The translations under genes were made by a program, and so were the position numbers. Shown piece after piece: positions 1 through 10,145 of a stretch of 64,000 nucleotides of DNA. Position 1 is the first letter of the stretch, and each line of letters opens with the position of its first letter. Below the pieces are notes generated by a model, which was not told where the DNA came from, ran no database searches, and saw only the letters and a list, made by a program, of their open reading frames with translations. Source of the DNA: Wolfiporia cocos (taxonomy: Eukaryota > Basidiomycota > Agaricomycetes > Polyporales > Phaeolaceae); the NCBI GenBank assembly GCA_029448655.1, contig JACCLO010000036.1:1-64000 (forward strand). The letters are read 5' to 3'.

Positions 1-607
1 TGCGCAGACGGGTTGAAATGTCCGCACTTCGGGCAGACATATTCTGCACGTGGCGGGTGACGGTCAAGGGCAAGGTCAGGTGGGAGGTGCTGACGTCGAC
101 CCCACAGCCAATTGGTCGCTGACCGTCGTAAAGGGCACAGAATTGTACATACCAAGTGTATCGCCGGCTCATGACCACGAAGATAATGATAAGTTGGGCG
201 CTGCAAGTCACGAATGCCGGATAGACCGTTATCGAGCAATGGGAAGTGTTTGAGTGGAGAGCGAATAAGCGCCGATCACTGGGTCCAGCGCGGGCATTAT
301 ATTGCACATGGCCGGCGAATGAGCACCCAGCGATGTGGCACGTGCTGCGTATCACGCTGCATCCGTGCTGTGGGAATGCCACGCTGTCACCTTACACCCA
401 ATCCACTCTGCAACGATCTGATAATAATGGAGCCAACAGAGGTCCAAATTTACGGATTGAATCTTTTGAAGGAACACACAGACATGTTTCATAATCACAT
501 ATCCACTGCTTTCCCGACACAGATTGGTGAACTATACAAATGGCATGCCAAGGGCAGGCATGCATTGGTACATTACATTCTTTTTATTTTTGCTACTCTA
601 CTAATGA
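1..607. other. No confirmed gene; possible upstream exon at 427-567
   Basis: No convincing gene structure. A possible upstream exon runs from an ATG at 427 to a GTACAT donor at 568. No acceptor between 615 and 638 joins it in frame to the clearer exon that starts near 608, so I do not merge them. Confidence 0.3.
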
Positions 608-1044
608 ATGCAAAGTTGTATACTGAGGATAATCAGAGATTTTCGATTGGAGGACGACGAACTAGCAACCAACTTCCACAGAGACCCTAGGATTTTATTA
701 GGTCGTCAAAAACTTGATTTTGCCTTGAAGTTATTCAACCTTGGGCTGGATGCTGAGGCATTCCAGCTACCCAAGTTGGAGATTGAGCTGAAGGAAGGGC
801 CCAAGACTGACACTACAGACCAGAATGCAGATTGCAGAGGAATAGTAAGTCTTGTGAATGATTAGCACAAAATGGCTTGAATTTAAATTTCTGCATCTAG
901 AAGCGGCCTACTTCAGAATTGGAAGAAGCAGGCCAGGGTCCCAAGCGCCAAAAAGTGGAGGAGAGACTTCCTCAATTTTTGCCTCTAGGTGATGGCAAAC
1001 CATCCTCCAAGTTGGAAGATTGGGAAGATGAAGCCTCAAAGTAG
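608..1044 (+). CDS. Small unassigned gene, 3' part (two exons)
   Basis: Two exons, 608-844 and 901-1044, are joined in phase 0 across a 56-bp intron (GTAAGT donor at 845, CTGCATCTAG acceptor ending at 900). The spliced product is about 126 residues, ending at TAG 1042-1044. It is charged, with a basic PKRQKV patch in the second exon that could be a nuclear localisation signal, and an acidic tail. I recognise no domain. The start is uncertain: the ATG at 608 lies inside a stretch that also looks like the end of an intron, so an upstream exon is likely missing from this model. The intron size fits the other genes here, which is why I regard it as a real gene or gene fragment rather than a chance frame. 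Confidence 0.45.
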
Positions 1045-1183
1045 TATGTATGTCATTTTACATTCTCATTGAAGCAGCTTGCAGTTTACTGAGGCTTGAG
1101 TACAGAATGCTTTCATGATGGTTTAGGACTGTATAGGGTGTACATACTTGCAAATAGGAATCTGCATGAGGTTGTCCTTTGTC

Positions 1184-3238
1184 TCAACATACATATCTAT
1201 CACCGTGATCACACCCTGTGAACATCCTTGCACACATCAAATATGTAGTCATAGCATGATCATGCTTGCCCTCATGTGCAAATACTAGTGAGAAATGCTC
1301 CACTTCCACTTCAGCGACTGCTGATGAGTACTGGAAAGAAAGCTCAGTACTTTGGAAGGAAGATACATCACCATGCATACCAATGCTCATGCTGGTCCGA
1401 TTCAGTGAATACTGGTTGGAATGAATGTCAGCTGGGTAGCAAAGACAGTGCCACAATGTACCTTGAAATCATCACCGTTGAAGATAAGGATATCTCCGTG
1501 CTCTAGGGTCACGAGGAGTACCGGCCCCTCCCTTTTGACAGATTTCGTAATGGAGTCTGTGATTTGAGCAACTTGCATATCCAGAATGCTCACACTGTTA
1601 CTCGGCGCTGGGACATCGGAATCGTCTATGTCCATAGGCCCGCATGAGTCGTTAGCTCCGTGCGGGAGTTCCTTCTTAGGAGATCCACGCTCTGCGACGG
1701 TGATTGGCAGAAGCTGCTGTACACCTGGAGCTAATGATTTGGGGCGCATCGACAACTCTGCATCGGCGCCGAGGTACATCATGTATACAGGGGAATTTTT
1801 CGCAGCAAGCACGTTCTGGCACAACTTCTGTCTTGGGGAAAGCCATGAATAGTAAATTCAGAACTCACCTTCTTTGAGCCAGGGAGAACCCAAGCCAAGT
1901 AATTCATTTCTGTCCCCCTCCTTCAGCGGCCAAGCGGCTTTGAAGCAGTGCGTGTGCTTGCAATATACAGAGCGGGGCATGTGTCGTGGCCGCTGTCGTA
2001 TCTTGATTGTTGAATGAGCAGGTGTAATAGGCCTCTGCGGACGCACAGAATGTTTTAGAATCAATACATACGCACCGCTGTCCGTGCTCACCTTTAAAGG
2101 AACCCTTGCTATCCTGGAGCAATGACAATTCAACTTTCGTCAGCATCTCTCTGAAGAGCCTGGTCGGCTGCTCCTGCAACTCTGCCCCGTTACAGGTATA
2201 AATAAATAAATAAATAAGCTTGGCAGAGACGCCATCCTTTGTCATATACGCTAAACGCGAGCCATCAGCAACGTCCGTTACGGTGGTTTGACACGCTCGG
2301 ACGGCCTGTCACACGACAATGTCACTGGAGAAATACCACGGGAATTATGCATGGTATGAACATCCGCAGGAGGTATACAGTTGCTTTCCTGCGCGAATGT
2401 ATGAGTGCTTGCTTCGGCCGCCTCTGGTAGGCACACTCACTGAGCATCCGCTACACAGTTAATACCATAAATTTCGCTGAGCATTCAGTTTTCCACACTT
2501 TACGCATTGCCTTCCGCCATGATAGCTTGTGGCCGAGATGCCATACTCGAAGTCGGCATCCATTTGATGATTTGGTGAAGAATGGGGAGGAAGAAAGTGG
2601 AAAGGATTGAACATGATATTAGGGTCTGTCTGGTCTGCTCCGATGGAAGGAGGGGCCTGCCACCAGGGATCAGCACTCCGATCCACCGTTTCGCTACCGG
2701 GTACCCAATCGAAAGTGAATTGCCACGAAAATAGTTCTTGACCAGCATCGTTTCTCCCCTGTCATTTGTTCAGCATGCCATCGAAAGGTACCCACGTAGA
2801 TATCGATGAGATACCATGTTTATGGATTTGATTCCAAAGAAACCCAGGTGTGTACAGCCATATTGTTCGCGGAGACTGAATGGCGCCGATTCGAAGACTC
2901 TGCACAGCACGATGCAATCCGGACTATCACTTTTGTGGCTGTCCAATAGAACCTTAGCTTCGGGTGGTGGGCTGATCGGCCGGTTTGAACGACGCGAAGA
3001 TGTCGGGACTGCACTGTTGAGATAGCTCCGGTGCTTTGTTGGTCAGCGTGCTCGGATCATGTCTGGGTTGCAGTTTAAAACTCCCAGAGGTCGAAACATG
3101 AGCAGTACATCATTGCAATAGAACCTAACCAGAATGATGCAGAATCGGAGGCACCAAGGAGGAGTCTGACTTGGATATCGTGGTGATTTTGATGGGGTTG
3201 ATGATCAAAGGGATTCGATTCTCGTTGACATCCGTCAT
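1184..3238 (-). pseudogene. AlkB-like 2OG-Fe(II) dioxygenase with zinc ribbon, interrupted by a stop
   Basis: The model starts at ATG 3238. Exon 1 is 3238-3130, exon 2 is 3008-2815 (reached over a 121-bp intron), and exon 3 is 2758-2441 after a 56-bp intron. Exon 3 carries a FTFDWVPGSE segment, a WWQAPP segment and a CVKC...CSGC pattern like the zinc ribbon of an Agaricomycete dioxygenase family. Later exons carry MYLGADAEL and, at about 1462-1510, HGDILIFNGDDFK, which continues after a 50-bp intron (1461-1412) as YSLNRTSMSI; this resembles the C-terminal AlkB-like core. A TAA at 2461-2459 falls between the two CxxC pairs, and the frame stays open on both sides to a GTGAGT donor at 2440. CAA to TAA would explain it. 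Family assignment is from remembered motifs; substrate is unknown. Confidence 0.6.
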
Positions 3239-3648
3239 GATCATAGATGGCAGAGGACGATCTTGGTGATAGAGTACGTGCCCGTCGCCGTGATTGGCAT
3301 GCACATTTTCAGACTGATGTGTCTGTCGGAGATGGACAACGGCAGCTAGCCAGAGCTTGGCGGTCTATGGCTAGTACAATGCGCAATTGTACCGGATCAA
3401 AGCGCAATTGCTACGTAGGCGCCGGTGGGCGCATTCCTGGGAAGTCATAAAACACGGACGGCCCGACAAGTCCGGTTCGCTGCCGCTACGTTTGTGGCGG
3501 CCACGGTGATATGTGTCCGCTATTGCTATCTGGGCAGCTTAAGTGCAAGTATGGATCGAAAAATGACGCGGCGCCGTCTTTTCCACACTCGTGCGTGTGA
3601 TCACACAAGTACAGAACCGCTTACTTGTCAAAGGATGTACCCGACATA

Positions 3649-6600
3649 CTACATGGTATCACGGAGGACCTGCATGATCTCCTTCTGGAATCGAGCAAGA
3701 TGAGCAGCCAACTCTTCATCGGGTAGCGAGGAATGATCGAGCGCTTGCGTGAGTTGGGTCCGTAGCTGAGAGCGGACTGAAAGTAGCACCTGCCATAAGG
3801 AGTACATACCCTGAGGAGGGCCTTGCGCCGTATGGAGACTTTGTTCGAGCGGCTATCCTGCTCCTGGCGTTCCTCCATCTCGCTCAAGGCTTCTGCGACC
3901 CGCCTTCCCTCGGCGAGGACGTCATTCGGTAGATCGGCAAGTCGGGCAAGATCAAGACCTGGCACAGATGAAACTTAGCTCAGCGTACCACACAATATGT
4001 CCAACAAACCGTAGTGGCTCGTCTGTTCCGGCGCTCCGTCGACAACTCTGTGACGAACAGCAAAGGGCCAAGGTCTCGCAAATGTACGCACCTGTATTGA
4101 AAAGTCATGCCAAAGTTCGACGTGGATTGGCGTGACCTCTGCGTCAGAAGTTAACAAAGATACACGAAGCGATTGGTATGGAGAACCTGAACGGCAAGAT
4201 GAAGGCTGACAAGTTCTGTTAGTAACCGAGATGTAATCATTCAAAACCTACTCACTTGACAACAGATGGCTGGCGCGACAATGTTGTCGTGAGCTCGCTG
4301 AAGTGACTACAGGGCCTGTAAGCAACCCATACATTAGTGATAATGGTACAGGTGCATACGTTGCGAAGAAGACATATGACTAGCAAACCAACGGCATTAT
4401 CAGTAATGTACAGGGACCGCAAAATGAGCCGGTACGACCTTGAGTTTGATGAGTTCCTCTGCGATGGCATGCGAGATGCCAACTTCTTCCCTTGGAGAGG
4501 TGCCGCGGCCAACTTCGTCGATCAGGATGAGAGAATTCTCCGTAGCAATCCCTGGCACAATTTCGGCATCAAGATGATGCTGGTTTCATAGTTAGCTCAA
4601 GTTACAAACCAACGATCATCGCGCAAGATGCCATCTCACTCGCAAATGTGCTCAGGCTCTTTTCGATATCGTCGTCGTTCGATAGCCGAGTCAGGAGTGC
4701 ATCGTGCAGTCTGCATGATACGACATTCAAAGAGGCGGTTTTGGTGATATTTGGAGAAGGTCCGCACCTGAAGCTACCGTACTCAGCAGGAACAAAGCAT
4801 CCGCACATTGCCATGACTGTCAGCAGCCCAATCTGCCGCAAGTATATGCTCTTGCCTATGGTCACAGACAATCGGATGTTTGTTGACCATATACGGGCTC
4901 GGCGTACCTAACATGCTGCGTTGAATCAGCATTGAGCGATAGATATGATGAATCAGATGATCAGACGAACTTCGGCCCCTGGACAATTTGAAAAGAGGAA
5001 GCCTCGCAGCAATATACATCATTCGGTACAAGCGTCCCGGCCGCCTGAACGTTCTCTAGAACAGGATGCTGCCCCGCCTTTATGGCTAAGGTTCCCGTGA
5101 ACTCGGGACGCACTACACCAAGTATTAAGTGGTCACTGTTATCTAACTTAGAGGATGCTCACCATAGTCACGCACTAAGAAATCAAAACCAAACCTTACA
5201 ATCAACATCTCTGTCAGTCTAGCATTTACAGGACGTACGAATGCTGGCATGCGCAAAAGACCACAACATGTCCACAATGGCAACGGCCTCCGAAGCTTTG
5301 TACAGAGCTCCAATGACATCGACGATCTCGGCGATCAACTCTTGTATAATCCTGGTATGACCTGTGAGCCGGGTATTGGAATGCCAACCGGTACTACATA
5401 CTTGTCACTCATGATCAGCGTCTCGTCCAGTGCATCCTTCATGCGCGCGTTTCTCTTCTTCTGCTCAAGCTGTGAGCATTCTCACACTGGTAACCTCGTA
5501 CAGGACTGACCAGCTCGATACTAGAAAAGAGCCACCGCTTTCTCTGAGCTGTCACATTCACAAAGCCTCTAGGTAGCTCCCCTCGGAGATCTGTCTTCTT
5601 CAAAGCAAAAACGAAGCCTGTGTCCTGGTACACTAGACTAAGAGGCAGGTCGTGTTGCTCCGAGAGTTCGCGGTTCAATGCAAATATATCCCCGACATTC
5701 TCCTTGTATGTTTCTCGTGCGACGTCAAGGAGGCGATTGTAGTTTGCCTGATTTGCTGGATTTGAGCATTAACAAATGATGTTAAGGAGGAGGAAACATA
5801 CCTTGACGGCGTACACACGTGCATTCACCGCATTCAGGCCGCGCTGTATAGATCCATCGAATCTCAACGAAGGCTGCGTTATTTGGCACGTACTTTCGCT
5901 GAAGCTTCTTCTTCATTCAATGCTTCGCTAACATGCTGTTCGATTCTTGAAAGTCGCTCGTCAGAGATCATCTACATCGAACAGGCGCTTAGCGCGCATC
6001 CAATCTACAATTATATCTCCAGCACCTACGTCCAGTACGATTCGTAACAGACGGGAGCGGCTGCCTGTCAAGGCTTTCGCGAGAACGGGCATGTTCTTGA
6101 CTATGTTTCGGAGACTGAGCATTTGCGCGACGCGAGCGGCAGCAAGCTTTGCAGTGCTTGTCTCACGCGCCTCGGATGCAGCAAGCTGATGATTCAAATG
6201 AGCATTGATACTGTGCATGACCTGAAACGGCGAAAGCTTGCCGAGCAGATTAGCTTATCGAAGTCCATATTATGGAGGGACTTGAGCGCGTTCTTCATAT
6301 TGTCGAAACGATTTCCATTCTGTATGAGCTCTTTAAGACAGTAAGCCGAAATAGACACATCCATGGAGTTGATAGACCTTCGACGACATCAAGGCGCGCC
6401 TCTATAGAAGACTGTCTGCAGCATTATTAGATCAACTCCGTAACGGTTGCAAAATGAGATACCAGTGATAGGCGCGAGTACATTTGCCCGGAGGAGGCGA
6501 GCACCCATTGCAGTGTATGTATGATTTAATAGCCTAGGTGTGAATTACTTGAATCGTGGGCATATATTAAGAGACAGAGAGGGTTTACCCAAACATGGAA

Positions 6601-7396
6601 TGGGTGGACCTCTTGAATGAGATGCTGCCCACCAGCTCCAAGTTTCGAGCAGTCTCGGGATCTATCATCATGCTGCCTTCTACTTGTACATATCGTATGA
6701 GGAGCGAAGAAGGAGCAAAGCGTAAATTGAGCTTCGACTCTGCATACTCGAATAGCGCGCTAGCTGCAGAGAGCGCGTAATACCTATTAATGTTGTTCAG
6801 TATAGTCGCAAGGTTTCGGACGCATATACCCACTTGCTGGACACCGCGACAAGAGTTGCAGGCCGCTCATCGTCATCAACTATCAGCTGGTTGACAAAGG
6901 CAAGTCCTGCGTTTACAGTTGCAACGCGAAGCATGTGCTCAGTAGTCATATTGCTCACCAGCATCATCGTTCCAGTATTTTCTCATCACTGGATCGACTG
7001 TGGCATCAAACTCTTCGATCATGCACTGCACTAGGACCGAAGTCGACGAGGCTTTCTTTCCTCCAGATGCCATAGGTGTATCTATCAGAGATAAAAAGGT
7101 GTTTGGGACCAGAATAATGGATGGAGAATGCAGATGAAGCTGATGCAGCGTCTTGACATATGTGGGACTGTCCACGAGCTGCGGACCATCATATTGAGCG
7201 ATGATTCAGTACGAGCTGACTACATGCGCACCTGGATAAGGGAAACCCTCCCGGTATCCTTGTCCAATGCAGCAAGGCCGACTTCACGTGACACTCCGCG
7301 CCCTTCCAGGACATAGCTGGCCTCGTGCCTGGATGATGCGGCGGTCTGGGGTCGGGCGGTAGCCGGACGCGACTGGGCTGCCCAGCCGCGTGACAT
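3649..7396 (-). CDS. msh4: MutS homologue MSH4 (meiotic crossover factor)
   Basis: MSH4 pairs with MSH5 in a meiosis-specific MutS heterodimer that stabilises recombination intermediates and promotes crossovers. Many small exons run from about ATG 7396 to TAG 3651-3649. Recognisable blocks in order: SYVLEGRGVS, DSPTYVKTLHQ, VEGSMMIDPETARNLEL, GARLLRAN, FDKLICS/LAASE, GTLAIKAGQHPVLENV, a Walker A reading GPNMLGKS, LSNDDDIEKSLSTFASEM, Walker B/signature LILIDEVGRGTSPRE, FFATHF and GLDLARLADLP. Introns are mostly 47-57 bp. Walker A is assembled over three exons, the middle one only 8 nt (4915-4908). One intron (6241-6186) is GC-AG. At about 6400 the exon encoding SSIEARLDVVE is one base out of phase with the preceding exon ending VLAPIT, so a 1-nt indel or sequence error is possible. 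The upstream limit of the first exon is uncertain. Confidence 0.93.
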
Positions 7397-7670
7397 CGCC
7401 GTAGCGGGGTGGGATGAGGCAGGGCGTGCAAAGCCAGGAAAATATGGGACGAGCGTAGCGATCCAGCGAAAAGGAAAAGGCGCGAGACCGAGGGCGACGA
7501 CAAATGACGGCGGGTTTGAGTCCCCGCATGCGATCGATCGACGAGCGGTGCCGAATCTCGGGACATCCTAATAAGGGATCTCAATTGTGCGTACAGGGCA
7601 GGTCTGAAACGAATACAATACGAGACTCGAGCAACGGGAGGACGTACAGGATTGTGAAAGTTAGTTACAT

Positions 7671-8640
7671 GTGTTATCACGCCCACACCGTCCGCCCTAT
7701 GCCTTAATTACTGCGTCTGTGTCCATCTTGTCTTCATCCCGCCGCGGTGACAGCGTTGCGGTGCTCGCTCCTCTCGACGTGGTCCCGCTGAACACGAAGC
7801 AGCACGCGGCGCTATCGGGCTGGGACACGCTCCGTGGCCCACGGCGCGTGCTCTACGCCTTGCAGTCAGGTGTCCTGCGTCCCGTTTGCCGCGATCGGTC
7901 CCGCATATATAGTAACTCTTCATATGCACTCGCACTCACCCCCTGGAAGCATCCCTCGCACACGTAGTCTCGCCGACCGTCACGACGCTGCCCGCGATAC
8001 ACCTCTCCACGTCCTTCCCCTGCGCCCGGGCGCCACACGACGCAAACGGGCAGGCAGACTGGGAGGAGGACGTATCTGCGCTCTTTCAGTAGGCTGGAAT
8101 GGCATGCCTACACGCACAGCGGTGAGCTGCGCCATCTCCCTTTCACACGCCGATCTCACCTCACTCACTCGGCCGCGGCAGGCCGCACGCTGGCGACGCT
8201 ACCGACCCTTACGTTGCCGTCTACGCGCCGCCCGCGCCGGCGTCCGTCGCAGACGCGGTGCACGTCCGGTGGACCGGCCTCCTCCACACGCCGTTTGTGA
8301 CTGACGTCGCGACCGCGCTCATGTTCATCCCCTTCCCTTCCAATCCCTGCCCTCTCATAGCGGCTCGGTGCTGATTTATTGATATGGTAACTCCGGGCGC
8401 CGGGCGCCGGCCACACTTGCTGCTGTGACCGTGCACGGCGTCCCGACTGTGCCTGCGGCGTATGTTCATGCTGATACTAAGAGGACGGTGCCGCTCGCGC
8501 CGTGGGCGGGGTCAGAGGACACGTGATGCTTGCTCCTTGGGAGGAACGAGGAGGGCCGGGAGGAGGAGGACGTGTGGACGCTGGCGGAGACTAGTGTGGG
8601 AAAATGGGACGAGCTGGTGGGTGGGTGATCGAATCCTCCT
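7671..8640 (+). CDS. Unassigned multi-exon gene
   Basis: Coherent coding segments alternate with likely introns, divergent from msh4. Segment 1 (from ATG 7671) includes LDVVPLNTKQHAALSGWDTL and ends near 7868 at a GTGTCC site. Segment 2 around 7966-8089 contains HDANGQADWEEDVSALFQ, followed by GTAGGC and an ACGCACAG acceptor. Segment 3 around 8190-8310 contains YVAVYAPPAPASVADAVHV then RWTGLLHTPFV. Segment 4 from about 8409 contains TVHGVPTVPAAYVH and an acidic EEGREEEDVWTL stretch. A TGA at 8524 interrupts the last segment while the frame continues sensibly past it, so a further intron, a CGA-to-TGA change or an error is possible. I do not recognise the family. The region is GC-rich compared with the rest of the window. 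Confidence 0.4.
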
Positions 8641-9777
8641 CCGAACCCCGGCCATAGGTTTCGACACTGATCGCAATATTGGTCTCCCACTCGAAGCTCA
8701 AGCGCTCACTATCCTCGCCAATCGAGACGTCATCCTCGAAGACTTCGAGCAGGTGCGGCACTATTTCACGACGCCCCAGCTTCGCAGGTACCTCCTCTTC
8801 GATCAAATGCTTCGCGCCGGTCCGATCGACCTCGGGGAGTTCGCGCTGCCGGGTGGCTACGAAGCTTTACGGTCGCTATGGGCAGAGGATCTACGGTGCC
8901 CTCACCAGTTCTCGGAGTATGACTCCACTGCCAACACGACGATCGTTCACGGGCAGCCACTTCCCCCTGGGTTCTTCGATCCGCCGACTACCCCTCACGC
9001 CGAGGACAGGGACGCACTCACACCAGTGCAGATCGCTACGTGTGCCGGGCCAGCTGTGTTGATTTCTTTTGCACACTCGTCTCGTTGCTGTCAGAGCTGA
9101 AAATAACAACGATTCTCGGAGACCGGCTCGACCCTTCGAGCATCAAGGCTGGTAAGACAACTCCAGGCTCCGACGGCAAAGAAGAGCGTGTTGTTCGAAC
9201 ACTTGGCAGGCGCGAGATCAGCGCCGAGCTCATTGTACGCATCCTCACTTTTTTGAGAATCAGCATCATGTACTCATGCTATTTTAAGCTACTTTGCACT
9301 GGTCAGAAATCTATTACCGATCTTGTCGCACGGGCAATTTCAGATGCAGTTATACTCGATGGATCGAAGAAAGACTCATACGTGTCAAGCGAACAATGCA
9401 GGTCGCTGTCCCAAGTAATCCCGCTGCGCCCGACATGCTAGTAGATTCTGCCACGGAGGGTGGTGATGAACATTTGCACGTACCACATCCGCACTTATTC
9501 GCTAGGGATCAAGCAGACTCGTCAAACGACGACTTCGAGCAATTTACGCCTGGCCCTCCGATGATCAAGACTACGCTCTGTCTCGTGAGCAACCCCCCCT
9601 CCCTCCTTTCCTAGTTGCTGTTTGGTGCCTCATAAGACTTCATTTATAGACTAAACAGCTATATGAGGTTGACGGAGAAGTGGGCGCGAAGATGGATGGG
9701 ATGCCGGACTTGGAGGCGCATCGGATGTGGCAGTTCTATGGCGTTGAGACCGACGGAGACAAGATGTATGAGTGATT
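8641..9777 (+). CDS. Unassigned gene, probable exons
   Basis: An open stretch to 9100 reads as ordinary protein from about 8676 (IGLPLEAQALTILANRDVIL, then FEQVRHYFTTPQLRRYLLF and FALPGGYEALRSLWAEDL). A second coherent stretch around 9480-9590 includes DDFEQFTPGPPMIKTTLC and is followed by GTGAGC. After a TATAG/AACAG acceptor near 9645-9659, a last exon includes GAKMDGMPDLEAHRMWQF and stops at TGA 9775-9777. Codon content and intron signals argue for a real gene, but whether these stretches belong to one gene or two, and the exact joins, are not resolved. I know no family with these motifs. Downstream, 9778-10145 shows no gene and presumably holds the promoter of the next gene. Confidence 0.4.
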
Positions 9778-10145
9778 GGCTCTCGTATGCATTGTTCGGA
9801 CATTCTTGTCACTCTACGCCAGCTTTGGTTATGCTTCTTTCTTGTCTTGTACCATTATCGCATACCTCGCCCTGAAGACAAACGAGCGGCAAGGGTGGCT
9901 ACTTTCTGCTAATGAGAAATATCATATACCATACATATACCAGCTATGTTTGAAGCGTCCGCAGAAGCACAAGCTTGTATTCTGGACAACGTCGGCTCGA
10001 ATCGGCGTCTTAATTCAGAGATGTCTAGTAGCGCGTGCGTTGCGTCGCGTCACGTATTTGTGATGGATGTGACACTACGCGTTTCCGCGTCGCGCCTTGT
10101 TCTTGACAGCCATACTAGTTACTCCTTGTACACCCACCACTTGAA

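Noticed and set aside
4783..5031. Continuous minus-strand reading through the MSH4 Walker A region that would give QRSMLGKS
   Set aside because: It destroys the conserved GPN of Walker A, whereas two normal-size introns with GT-AG ends restore it exactly.
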